Assembly (NCBI RefSeq): GCF_003315295.1
Contig: NZ_QNRI01000001.1
Location: 310,001-374,000 of the forward strand
DNA from: Paraliobacillus ryukyuensis
GTDB lineage: Bacteria; Bacillota; Bacilli; Bacillales; Amphibacillaceae
DNA length: 64,000 nucleotides
Direction of reading: 5' to 3'
This document shows, piece by piece, positions 56,684 through 64,000 of this stretch. The translations under genes were made by a program, and so were the position numbers. Under the pieces are notes generated by a model. It saw only the letters and a list, made by a program, of their open reading frames with translations. It searched no databases and was not told where the DNA came from. Every line of letters begins with the position of its first letter. Within the stretch, counting starts at the first letter, position 1.

Positions 56684-57345
56684 TTAAAAAAATATTGCTT
56701 TCTTCTGAAAGATGCCCTTGGGAATATGGCAAACTACATAATCCCAAATTACACTTTTATCATCTTGCAATTGTTTTCTGCCATAGATCATTACTGCCTG
56801 TTGCACAAACTCTATTTTTCCAGCTGTGTCGATAGGTAGTAACTCTTTTCCTTTTACACTGGATATTCCTAAATTTTCCATTCAAAGCTAAAACCGAGTT
56901 TTCCTCCAACAATTAAACATAAATATAATATAAACTCATTACCAACCCTTGCTTCTCCACCAATACTTCCAGCAGACCGGAGCTAATTTTATGTAATGGT
57001 CAGTAAATGGTATTGCAATTATTGGAGATACTTCTCCTTCTATAGCAGCTACTTTAGCAGAGATGCATTCAAAACCTTTACCTCTGATTGAAAGCTTTCA
57101 ATATGCTTGTTTAAATTTGTATATAAGCCAGTAAAAATCCATTTAAAAGTTTCCAACATAATCTAGTGACAATCTCCAAAATATAGTTTCGCCTCATCAG
57201 CTGTTTTTCCTGAAAAACTGACCATATCTTGCAATGAGTCTATATTTTGTTGTATTTGAGATATACTTTCTTTTAGATCTTCTGATGTTGACTTTTATTC
57301 ATCTGAGAATTCTATTACTTCCGATAGGTTTACTTTATGTCCCAT
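56684..57345 (-). pseudogene. Degraded LXG-type polymorphic toxin gene
   Basis: Type VII secretion toxins of Bacillaceae begin with an LXG domain. Here an ATG with GGAGATGAT in front opens MGHKVNLSEVIEFSDE, then an in-frame TAA at codon 17 (57295-57297) and a TAG at codon 61 (57163-57165). Between them the reading continues as KSTSEDLKESISQIQQNID and GKTADEAKLYFGD, typical LXG helices. Further down, frameshifts join remnants (GGEARVGNEFILYL, then AGKIEFVQQAVMIYGRKQLQ and YVVCHIPKG) in other frames. At about 220 codons it is also much shorter than a normal LXG toxin (about 400-600), so a middle part is missing. No intact toxin remains. Confidence 0.75.
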
Positions 57346-57652
57346 TTTATGATCATCTCCATATTTTGAAATTGGTTCTTGAAATAAGAATTAATTAATC
57401 TTAAAAAATATCTATTTTTTAAGAATATAGGTGTACCATTAAGGAAATATGTGGAATTGAATTGACTTATTATAGTTAGTATTTACCTTTTTCATCCTAA
57501 ATAATTAATTAAATGTATATCCGAATAGATGAGATACTTATTCATTCGAGTCGTTTATTGGTAATAAAAAAAAGGAGCAGTCAAATTGTGATACGCTGCA
57601 CTAATCTATTTATAAATGAATTGTTCTAGGACATAGCATTCAATAATACTAA
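57346..57652. other. Region upstream of the LXG remnant
   Basis: About 300 bases, AT-rich, without an acceptable gene. It holds the inverted repeat at 57400-57423 and an orphan AAAAGGAGCAG ribosome-site-like run near 57572 followed at once by TTG TGA, so nothing is translated there. Confidence 0.4.
57400..57423. repeat. 11-2-11 perfect inverted repeat upstream of LXG remnant
   Basis: CTTAAAAAATA, TC, TATTTTTTAAG. It is 55 bases before the LXG start codon. AT-rich, so chance is possible. It could be an operator. Confidence 0.35.
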
Positions 57653-58108
57653 TTATTTTATATAAACCAATTCAAATTGCTCGCAAACTACCGGTATTTT
57701 ATGATGAAAGGATTGATTAATTTGGTTTAGTTCATTAGTGAAAAAAGGTTCGTGCACAGCTTTCCAATACGCTAAGGTACGATCTCCTTCTCCTTCTAAA
57801 TAAGCATGTTCTTCTGTAACCTCATCATAAGGGATAATTTCAACAACTGTCGTTTTCACAATTGCTACCGGTTTTCCCTCTCCATCAAGGATGATATTAT
57901 GAAGTCCAACGTCTGGTAAAGGCTCCTTTTCTTCATATGCTAGATAATTAGAAGCTGTTGCCGTTTTGATCCCTCTTACAACTAAATCTGCTAATTCATC
58001 AGCCATTTGTTTTGAATTACCAAAAGCCCATGCCTCATACGTTTCAGGTGCGTTTGGGTTTTGTTTTTTAAAATCATTCCATAGTTGTTCAATTGCATTA
58101 TTGCTCAT
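57653..58108 (-). CDS. ASCH domain protein
   Basis: 151 residues of the YhfF-like ASCH type. The conserved GIKTATAS motif (VVRGIKTATASNYLAYE) and VAIVKTTVVEIIPYDEVTEEHAYLEGEGDRTL are clear. ASCH domains resemble PUA domains and are thought to bind RNA. Some have nuclease activity. The exact role is unknown. AGGAGGGTC is in front of the ATG. Confidence 0.88.
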   Translation of the reverse strand: MSNNAIEQLWNDFKKQNPNAPETYEAWAFGNSKQMADELADLVVRGIKTATASNYLAYEEKEPLPDVGLHNIILDGEGKPVAIVKTTVVEIIPYDEVTEEHAYLEGEGDRTLAYWKAVHEPFFTNELNQINQSFHHKIPVVCEQFELVYIK

Positions 58109-58160
58109 TTTCTATGACCCTCCTCATGCTCCTTTGTTTTCGTTACCTGTTGTTTTGTAA

Positions 58161-58274
58161 TTATACTAAAACATTCACATGTTCACCAATATAATTCATA
58201 AATAGATGTAGCTCATCTTTAGAAAGCGCGGAAGTATCTTTTTTATATATAATTTGCTTTATCCAGTAACCTCA
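58161..58274 (-). pseudogene. Possible C-terminal gene fragment
   Basis: A frame on the minus strand, closed upstream by TGA, reads GYWIKQIIYKKDTSALSKDE and continues as LHLFMNYIGEHVNVLV before TAA. It has no start codon or ribosome site. The composition looks like real protein, so it may be the tail of a lost gene. Family not recognised. Confidence 0.3.
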
Positions 58275-58361
58275 TTTGCTAATTCCCTTTTTAAAATTAC
58301 TTTCATAACCTTTTACCATGTACTTTATTCATACTTTATCTTTTTGCAAAATTGATTCGGT

Positions 58362-59390
58362 CTACAGTTTCCTGAATTTTTTCAATGCTTGTGTGTTTAA
58401 CAGGTATAACAGGAATGCATACACAATTAAACCAAACAAATGCCCCCAAATTTGCATGAAACCATCTCCATAAACCATTACTCCTTTAATCGCTGCTGCT
58501 CCATAGTAAATGGGCATAAGATAACACAACTTTCCAAGATGATAAGGAATCTGGTCGATGGGAATCAACCCAGAAAAAAACACTTGAGGAATGATGGTAA
58601 AAGGAATCATTTGCACCACCTGAAGTTCTGAACTAGCAAAAATTGATATTGCAGCACCAAATGACACAGCGGTAACAGCTAATAAAACCATTGCGACCAA
58701 AACCCACCCAATGTTCCCAACTATACTTAAGCGCAATACAAAAATAGCGTAAAGAACAAGGAGAACAGCTTGAATGACGGCGAAAACACCATATCCTACT
58801 GTATAGCCAAGAATCACTTTTCCACGTCTAATTGGCGTCATCAATAAACGTTCCAAGGTACCACCACTTCGCTCTCTAACAAGTGCCATAGCTGAAATAA
58901 TAAACACTAAGAAAAACGAAAATAACGCAAGGAACACAAAGCCGAGGGAATCAAAACTCGACTGATCTTGACTACCATAAACATAAGACATATTCATTTT
59001 GGCTGATGGATTTAAAGAGGCTATGGCTTTTTGGATCCCACTTGCAGCATCTCTAGCCTTAGAATTAGGTTCATACATTGTGATAGTCATACCTGAACTT
59101 TTTGATAGTGTGAAGATGGCATCTACATCATGGTGATCTTTCAAGTATTGTTTTGCTTGTTTGTCTTCTTTTTTTATCAAGTCTATAACTTGCAAGTCTT
59201 GCTCTTCTAAAGCATTAATAAATGAATGTGGTATGGCATCTTGATATATTCCTACTTTTGGAACATAATTGGTATCACCTAACAAAAAATATACTAAAGT
59301 CAAAATTAATAATGGAGCAACTAAAATCATCATAATACTTCGTTTATCATTGATTGTTTGACGGATAACACGTTTAGCTAAATGAATCAT
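58362..59390 (-). CDS. ABC-2 type exporter permease
   Basis: 342 residues. First hydrophobic helix near 18-37, a large outer domain of about 130 residues, then five helices at the C-terminus, the ABC-2 membrane pattern. Motif region ALVRERSGGTLERLLMTPIRRG is typical of drug or lipid exporters (YhfE-like). Its ATG overlaps the ATPase stop by four bases. The substrate is unknown. The TetR regulator upstream suggests induction by a small molecule. Confidence 0.9.
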   Translation of the reverse strand: MIHLAKRVIRQTINDKRSIMMILVAPLLILTLVYFLLGDTNYVPKVGIYQDAIPHSFINALEEQDLQVIDLIKKEDKQAKQYLKDHHDVDAIFTLSKSSGMTITMYEPNSKARDAASGIQKAIASLNPSAKMNMSYVYGSQDQSSFDSLGFVFLALFSFFLVFIISAMALVRERSGGTLERLLMTPIRRGKVILGYTVGYGVFAVIQAVLLVLYAIFVLRLSIVGNIGWVLVAMVLLAVTAVSFGAAISIFASSELQVVQMIPFTIIPQVFFSGLIPIDQIPYHLGKLCYLMPIYYGAAAIKGVMVYGDGFMQIWGHLFGLIVYAFLLYLLNTQALKKFRKL

Positions 59391-60115
59391 CTTTCAGCAC
59401 CACTTTTCGAATCACTTGCAATAAAAAATAATTCCTCTACCCGTCCATTTTCCGTTTTTTCGAGTAGAGTTGTCACGGCATCATATTCAATTAAAGTACC
59501 ATTATATAGGAGTGCTGCTTTATCACACTCGCTCACTTCATCCATTACATGTGTGGAAACAATAATCGTTGTTCCAGCATGTTTAATCATCTGAAATTGG
59601 TCCCAGATCGTTCTACGTAACACAGGATCGATTCCTACTGTTGGTTCATCAAGAAACAAGATCTTAGGAGAATGTAAGATGGAGGCTGCCAGTGAAAGTC
59701 GCTTTTTCATCCCTCCTGAAAAATGTTTCACCAATTTCCAGCGATGCTTTGTTAAATCAACAATAGCAAGTACTTCATTAATACGTTTTTTCAATGCGCT
59801 ATTATCCATATGGTAAAGGCCACCAAAAAAACTTAAATTAGCATCTGCTGATAAATCGTCATATAACGCATCATTCTGTGGCATGAACCCTACTTTTTTT
59901 AGCATTTTCATATGCGGCATAGGAATATCATCAATTTGAATGGACCCTTGATCAGCAGCAATCGCTCCAATCATCAAACGAATTAATGTGGTTTTTCCCG
60001 AACCAGAGGGCCCAAGTAAACAACTTATTTCCCCTTTTGGAATTGAAAACGTAATATCATTTATCACTTGCTTTTGATCAAAACTTTTTGATACATGCGA
60101 TATTTGAATATCCAT
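59387..60115 (-). CDS. ABC exporter ATPase
   Basis: 242 residues from ATG (MDIQISHVSKSF), four bases after GGGGAGGAAC. The frame extends to 60178, but that part covers the ribosome site. Walker A GPSGSGKTT, signature FSGGMKKRLSLAAS, Walker B ILFLDEPTVGID, switch VSTHVMDE. Partner of the ABC-2 permease, and divergent from the TetR gene. Confidence 0.93.
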   Translation of the reverse strand: MDIQISHVSKSFDQKQVINDITFSIPKGEISCLLGPSGSGKTTLIRLMIGAIAADQGSIQIDDIPMPHMKMLKKVGFMPQNDALYDDLSADANLSFFGGLYHMDNSALKKRINEVLAIVDLTKHRWKLVKHFSGGMKKRLSLAASILHSPKILFLDEPTVGIDPVLRRTIWDQFQMIKHAGTTIIVSTHVMDEVSECDKAALLYNGTLIEYDAVTTLLEKTENGRVEELFFIASDSKSGAER

Positions 60116-60189
60116 CGGTGTTCCTCCCCAATTAACGTAATCAAAAATACAATAATTTCTTGTTAATCCTACTTGCATTCCGTTAAAAT

Positions 60190-60211
60190 AATAAACAACG
60201 CGTTGTTTATT
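60190..60211. promoter_or_regulatory. TetR-type operator, 22-base perfect palindrome
   Basis: AATAAACAACG followed directly by CGTTGTTTATT. It lies in the gap between the ABC exporter and the TetR gene, so it can control both. A TATAAT at 60228-60233 faces the TetR gene. Confidence 0.7.
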
Positions 60212-60332
60212 GTTGCTTCACTAAAATTATAATCTCACGTTATCGATTTGTTCAATAATCAAAAAAGCAAGATGTGTAGGTTATACTACGCTATTTAGAA
60301 ATGTGTTGAAAAAATTTAGGGAGGAAATTGAA

Positions 60333-60950
60333 ATGGGTAATACTAGTTCGGATTTACGTGTTATTCGCACAAGAGCTTCAATAAAGAAGGTATTGATAGA
60401 ATTGATTGAAGAAAAAGGCTTTGAGGCAGTTACAGTTAAAGATATAGCTACTAAAGCAAACATTAATCGTGGTACCTTTTATAGCCATTACCAAGATAAA
60501 TATGATTTAATGATGAAGTGTGAAGAAGAATTGTTACAGGAACTGGAAAAAAAGATTATTAAGAACCTTCCAGAAGTCATTTCAAATCTAGCACCCACTT
60601 CTTCCCCTTCAATCCCTTTCACCATTCTTGTTCCATTTTTTGAATTTCTTAATCAAAATAGAGGGTTTATAAAAGTATTGTTAGGAGCAAAAGGTGATCT
60701 ATCATTCCAATCAAAATTAAAAATTTTTATGCAAAAAACTCTATTTGACAATAACAACCATCCTATATTTAAGCAGAAAAATCTACTTGTTCCCCAAGAA
60801 TACTTAATTTCTTATATTGCTTCAGCTCATATAGGTGTTATTGAAGAATGGCTCAATCATGATAAAGGAGAATCGCCAAAAGAAATAGCCCGAATTATTT
60901 CCACAATGACGATAAATGGCCCCTTCTTTGCAGCAGGGATAATGAAGTAA
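60333..60950 (+). CDS. TetR/AcrR family regulator
   Basis: 205 residues: N-terminal helix-turn-helix (EAVTVKDIATKANINRGTFYSHYQDKYDLM) and a helical ligand-binding domain with no clear ligand signature. ATG 60333 is eight bases after GGAGG; the GTG at 60303 would cover that site. Divergent from the ABC exporter, so it probably represses that exporter and itself through the palindrome at 60190-60211. Confidence 0.92.
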   Translation: MGNTSSDLRVIRTRASIKKVLIELIEEKGFEAVTVKDIATKANINRGTFYSHYQDKYDLMMKCEEELLQELEKKIIKNLPEVISNLAPTSSPSIPFTILVPFFEFLNQNRGFIKVLLGAKGDLSFQSKLKIFMQKTLFDNNNHPIFKQKNLLVPQEYLISYIASAHIGVIEEWLNHDKGESPKEIARIISTMTINGPFFAAGIMK

Positions 60951-60962
60951 AACTTCGAAAGC

Positions 60963-60998
60963 GGAGCAGTACATGTTTGTGGTACTGCTCTGTCTTTT
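60963..60998 (+). terminator. Terminator after the TetR gene
   Basis: GGAGCAGTAC pairs with GTACTGCTCTG. TCTTTT follows. Confidence 0.85.
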
Positions 60999-61360
60999 AG
61001 GATCATATTAACTACTAAGGTATATATGCATTTAATTTTTTTTACAAAAAGAAAGCATGGGAACGTATACACATCACTCATGTTAAATGCCGTTTGCTTC
61101 TTGAATCAAAAGACGTCCTTTTCACCATATACCAATCAATACTATTAATAGTTTTAATCATCATTGTTACCTAAGATAAAAGTAAAGTTTCATCTTTCAA
61201 ATAAACCTTTTTATAATGAGGTAAAACGTATTAATTTACTACCTTAATTTCGATTTTTTTACATGTGAATTTACTTTAGTCATATCTCAGTTTATTTATT
61301 GAAGGCTTACCTTATATCTTATATCCTTGTTAAATTTATGACTTATATGACTTTTTGTGC
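60999..61360. other. AT-rich region without a gene before the toxin-antitoxin module
   Basis: About 360 bases with no open frame of coding quality and no strong fold. The right end carries the promoter for the antisense RNA. Confidence 0.5.
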
Positions 61361-61366
61361 TATAGT
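61358..61366 (+). promoter_or_regulatory. Antitoxin RNA promoter
   Basis: TGC TATAGT, an extended -10. A weak -35 (TATGAC, 61337-61342) is 18 bases upstream. Confidence 0.6.
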
Positions 61367-61387
61367 AAAAATAAGGATTACCTATAA

Positions 61388-61420
61388 TAATAAAATAACC
61401 CGTAGCAGTCACTACAGGTT
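61388..61420 (-). terminator. Terminator of the toxin mRNA
   Basis: On the minus strand AACCTGTAG pairs with CTACGGGTT (one G-U). ATTTTATTATT follows. It lies inside the antisense RNA. Confidence 0.75.
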
Positions 61421-61461
61421 ATGGATAAGCGCTTCCCCAGAGGAAATCGGCTATTGGTTTG

Positions 61462-61512
61462 ATAGACCTCACCTACTCACTTGGATGGTTAATAGGGAGG
61501 TCTATTTTCTAT
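61462..61512 (+). terminator. Terminator of the antisense RNA
   Basis: ATAGACCTC pairs with GAGGTCTAT around a 26-base loop. TTTTCTATT follows. The same stem can form in the toxin mRNA. Confidence 0.75.
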
Positions 61513-61585
61513 TGATCAACGCAATGATCAACGTGAGTAACGCAATCAAGAAAGTACCGAAACCTAACAGTACATACATACTCAT
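61502..61585 (-). CDS. Holin-like type I toxin peptide (27 residues)
   Basis: Found by hand because it is too short for usual gene calling. ATG follows AAAGGGGGTGA by five bases. The peptide starts MSMYVLLGFGTFLIALL, has one membrane helix over most of its length, and ends INRK. This is the plan of the Bacillaceae and Lactobacillus holin-like toxins, which damage the cell membrane. The ribosome site is paired in a small CCCC/GGGG hairpin (61594-61610). A TATCTT -10 at 61649-61654 (extended, TGT) puts the transcript at roughly 250 bases. The antisense RNA overlaps its 3' end. Confidence 0.8.
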   Translation of the reverse strand: MSMYVLLGFGTFLIALLTLIIALINRK

Positions 61586-61593
61586 AGGCTTCA

Positions 61594-61610
61594 CCCCCTT
61601 TCATACGGGG
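61594..61610 (-). promoter_or_regulatory. Hairpin hiding the toxin ribosome site
   Basis: On the minus strand CCCC, eight bases, GGGGG. The second arm contains the Shine-Dalgarno core. Type I toxins often sequester this site. Confidence 0.55.
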
Positions 61611-61753
61611 ATTAGCCGACCTATCCTAAAAGAACATTATCCTTCTCTAAGATAACACACAAACACAAACATAAGTTCCTATTATTGTTTTTTAGTTTCT
61701 AGTCTGCATACAATTAAATTACTGGCAACATTCTTATTGACCTACACGACAAA

Positions 61754-63208
61754 TTACTTTTCAATATTTTCTTCTATCGGTTGGTCTAATTCTTCTTCTA
61801 TTGGTTGTTGCACCTCTTCTTCGACATCTTCTAAAGGATTAGATGTTGATGGAGCAGAAGTATTATTACTAACCCGCACCTCAACCGTATAATCCATAGG
61901 CACAAATGCGTTAAATTTGCTCATACTAACAACTGTTCCTTTGACCTCGGTAGCATTTACGTATTTCACAATGTAATCTATGTCTGCTCCTTTGGATTGA
62001 TAATCATCATAGAATAACTTGGGCAAATCACCTTCTAACACACCACGGTAATCTGCTAGATATGGTCGACCTACAGAATAAGTAGCCGTAATAGTAGAAT
62101 CATCTTCTCCTATCAATTTAGTACCTGCCTCAATTGTTTGTGCGATTAATTTCCCATACGCTAACTTAGAATGAAACCGCTCTTTTATTGTTACCGTTAA
62201 TCCAGGATAGTTAGCTGCTTCTTCCATAGATAACTCACCGAAATTAGGTACGACAATGGCTTTGCCAACGGATACCTCTACAGTCATTTTATCTTTCTTC
62301 GCTATTTTTTCTTCAGCTTTTACACTTTGACTAATTACTTTGCCAACTTCTACTGTATTAGAATCCTTATCTTTAAGCGTCAGTGCAATCTCATTCGTAT
62401 CTGCCCATTGTTGCACTTCTTCTTTTGTGCTTTCAGAAAAATCCGGAACACTAATGTTTTTCTCAAAGACTTCTTTTCCTTTAGAGTAATAGACAGCAGC
62501 ACTATCTTTTCGGCGATAGGTTTCTTCCTCGACTTCACTATCCTTAATCACAAGCTTAATAAAGGAACCAGACTCCACTTTATCACTATATTCGGAAACA
62601 AGCTTAAGATTGTCCGCTTGTTGCTCTTCTATCCAGGTATCTGCATCTCTTTTACTCATTTTTGAAAAGTCAGGTAAAGGGATCACCTCTTCTGGATCAG
62701 GACCTAAACTACTAACAAATGTAATTGTTTTGCCTTTCCGAATGTTTTTTCCTTCATCAATATTTTGAGAGATTATTCGATTCGCTTCAATATCGGAGTT
62801 ATATTCCTGGGTTAATTCAATTTCTACATCATTCTCTTTAGCCCATGCCCTTGCCTCGGAAACCGGCTTACCTGTGAAATCTTCCACTTCTGCGTGAACA
62901 ACATGATAATAAGTAATGAAACTTAAAACAAGCGCTAGTGTAGCTCCCGCAATAATTAAGATAAGTTTTCGACGTTTTTTCTTTTGGTACGTCGGATCGA
63001 ACTCTACTTCTTCTCCTACTCCACTTAGGTGATTAGAAGTTAAGGAATAATTTTTTGTTTCTGGGATATACTGTTTTTCCGTTTTTGGCTCAGTATCTTC
63101 TTTATTTTCTAAAGCTGCATCCTCTGCTTTTTCTGATTTGTTGTTATCCTGTTCTTCCAATGTATCTTTATAATTATCCTTGTTAAATTTTGATAAAAAA
63201 TCACTCAT
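61754..63208 (-). CDS. Membrane protein with PASTA repeats
   Basis: 484 residues. An 80-residue acidic and hydrophilic inner part, one helix at about 80-100 (LILIIAGATLALVLSFITYY), then at least four PASTA-like repeats outside (for example VEDFTGKPVSEARAWAKEN with SQNIDEGKNIRKG, and IVVPNFGELSMEEAANYPG), ending in an acidic tail (EEELDQPIEENIEK). PASTA units usually bind peptidoglycan. There is no kinase domain, unlike PrkC. It overlaps the ABC ATPase gene by eight bases, so it belongs to that operon. Confidence 0.85.
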   Translation of the reverse strand: MSDFLSKFNKDNYKDTLEEQDNNKSEKAEDAALENKEDTEPKTEKQYIPETKNYSLTSNHLSGVGEEVEFDPTYQKKKRRKLILIIAGATLALVLSFITYYHVVHAEVEDFTGKPVSEARAWAKENDVEIELTQEYNSDIEANRIISQNIDEGKNIRKGKTITFVSSLGPDPEEVIPLPDFSKMSKRDADTWIEEQQADNLKLVSEYSDKVESGSFIKLVIKDSEVEEETYRRKDSAAVYYSKGKEVFEKNISVPDFSESTKEEVQQWADTNEIALTLKDKDSNTVEVGKVISQSVKAEEKIAKKDKMTVEVSVGKAIVVPNFGELSMEEAANYPGLTVTIKERFHSKLAYGKLIAQTIEAGTKLIGEDDSTITATYSVGRPYLADYRGVLEGDLPKLFYDDYQSKGADIDYIVKYVNATEVKGTVVSMSKFNAFVPMDYTVEVRVSNNTSAPSTSNPLEDVEEEVQQPIEEELDQPIEENIEK

Positions 63209-63872
63209 AAGCTGTTAAATTACCTTTCTGAAGCGTAAAGGTTTGATCGGATTGTTCAGCAATTTCGTTCGAGTGCGTAACAACTACGACACATTTGTCA
63301 TGGTCGTGTGCTAGTTTTTTAAAAATGTCAATAATTTCTTGTTCCATTTCCTCATCAAGATTTCCGGTTGGTTCATCAGCAAGAATCAATTCTACATTGG
63401 TAGCCAATGCGCGTGCAATAGCAACTCGTTGTTGTTCTCCACCTGAAAGTTTATTTACTGTGCGATCTGCTTTGCTTTTCACAATTCCAATGTAGTCTAA
63501 TAAATTATAAGCAACCGACTTTTGATCTTCTGGAATTTCATTTTCTGTAATCGACATTGGAACTAGCACATTTTCTACTGCTGTAAAGGAAGGTATCAGG
63601 TTATAACTTTGAAAGATAATACCAACATTATTTCGACGATATTTCTCATAACCAATTTGTTTAATATCTTTTTCATTAAATAGTACTGTCCCACTATGCG
63701 GGGAATCTAATGCACTTAGTAATGATAATAGTGTTGTTTTACCAGAACCAGACTGGCCTAAAATGGTATAAAACTTTCCTTTTTCAAAACCAACGTTTGT
63801 ATTTTTTAATACGTAACGTCGACGATCACCATCTTGATAAAAATAATTTAAGTCCTTCGCTTCTAATATCAT
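63201..63872 (-). CDS. ABC transporter ATPase, MacB/LolD type
   Basis: 223 residues. Walker [10 protein letters not shown], signature [15 protein letters not shown], Walker [15 protein letters not shown] and switch [11 protein letters not shown]. This is the ATPase class that pairs with FtsX-like permeases and drives outer mechanical work instead of simple transport. The upstream gene on the same strand is such a permease. The ATG follows GAGGTGAAATAG. Confidence 0.93.
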   Translation of the reverse strand: MILEAKDLNYFYQDGDRRRYVLKNTNVGFEKGKFYTILGQSGSGKTTLLSLLSALDSPHSGTVLFNEKDIKQIGYEKYRRNNVGIIFQSYNLIPSFTAVENVLVPMSITENEIPEDQKSVAYNLLDYIGIVKSKADRTVNKLSGGEQQRVAIARALATNVELILADEPTGNLDEEMEQEIIDIFKKLAHDHDKCVVVVTHSNEIAEQSDQTFTLQKGNLTAYE

Positions 63873-63886
63873 CTATTTCACCTCTA

Positions 63887-64000
63887 CTACATCATTATTT
63901 TTTTTGGATTTAATCGGACAATATAGACCAATGGAATAATCGTTGATACTAAAATAGTCAATAACCCTATTAAATAAAACATTAATATATAGCTAGAATC
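63887..64000 (-). CDS. FtsX-like permease, partial (C-terminal end)
   Basis: The last 37 codons before TAG, read by hand: one membrane helix (YILMFYLIGLLTILVSTII) and the usual FtsX end PLVYIVRLNPKKIM. The body of the gene lies beyond the right edge. It precedes its ATPase by 14 bases, then comes the PASTA protein. Confidence 0.8.
   Translation of the reverse strand, partial: DSSYILMFYLIGLLTILVSTIIPLVYIVRLNPKKIMM

Larger units (their letters stand above)
61373..61512 (+). ncRNA. Antisense RNA antitoxin of a type I module
   Basis: Predicted transcript of about 140 bases. It starts just after the extended -10 at 61358-61366 and ends at the hairpin ATAGACCTC / GAGGTCTAT followed by TTTTCTATT. 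It is complementary to the 3' untranslated part of the toxin mRNA and to its terminator, as in the bsrG/SR4 and txpA/RatA pairs. It should block the toxin or send the mRNA to decay by RNase III. Confidence 0.7.

Noticed and set aside
61299-61655. Open frame of 118 codons on the plus strand
   Set aside because: It lies across the toxin-antitoxin module and its two terminators, has no ribosome site, and reads as an untypical protein. The minus-strand peptide and antisense RNA explain the region.

Overview
The window is chromosomal DNA from a low-GC Gram-positive bacterium of the family Bacillaceae. The evidence is Bacillus-type gene content and control: gltC divergent from gltBD, cydABCD with a Rex-like site, T-box, TPP, lysine and purine riboswitches, strong AAAGGAGG ribosome sites, and YitT, CvfB/YitL and YqxD relatives. 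A mevalonate-pathway cluster (HMG-CoA reductase, HMG-CoA synthase, thiolase) is unusual next to Bacillus itself and points to a halophilic or alkaliphilic genus of the Oceanobacillus/Virgibacillus/Gracilibacillus type. The genus is an inference. I saw no rRNA, tRNA, CRISPR array or insertion sequence.

Layout. 1-1.4 kb: an ECF sigma factor with its zinc anti-sigma factor, and a small membrane protein. 1.6-5.5 kb: upper mevalonate pathway. 5.7-8.0 kb: a frameshifted MFS exporter and a YitT protein. 8.3-11.2 kb: cadCA metal efflux with a perfect 12-2-12 operator. 11.4-14.7 kb: a lone tyrosine recombinase, a LysE exporter and an APC permease. 14.8-17.7 kb: manganese catalase, zinc alcohol dehydrogenase, and tenA behind a TPP riboswitch. 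17.9-23.8 kb: cydABCD. 24.0-29.4 kb: htpG with a CIRCE-like element, an IDEAL-like protein, and a GGDEF/EAL sensor. 29.7-32.6 kb: lysine riboswitch-dapA, cvfB, yqxD. 32.7-35.2 kb: a NitT/TauT-type ABC importer. 35.3-37.7 kb: an acetyltransferase, small proteins and cysK. 37.8-41.1 kb: add and purine riboswitch-xpt-pbuX. 41.3-47.6 kb: ilvA, ppaC, T-box-proBA, ilvE. 47.9-55.0 kb: gltBD and gltC. 55.2-58.1 kb: msrA and a decayed LXG toxin locus with two duplicated membrane proteins. 58.4-61.0 kb: an ABC-2 exporter with a divergent TetR regulator. 61.4-61.7 kb: a type I toxin-antitoxin module missed by length-based gene calling. 61.8-64.0 kb: an ABC/PASTA/FtsX operon cut by the right edge.

Most of the window is core metabolism with many readable cis-regulators. 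Amino-acid synthesis (dapA, ilvA, ilvE, proBA, gltBD, cysK) is controlled by lysine, tRNA-Pro and GltC. Purine salvage, thiamine salvage, metal stress, heat shock and redox state each have a recognisable RNA or DNA element. The least described parts are the type I toxin-antitoxin pair near 61.5 kb, the degraded LXG locus near 57 kb, the PASTA-ABC operon at the right edge and the unexplained perfect inverted repeat at 11,701-11,730.
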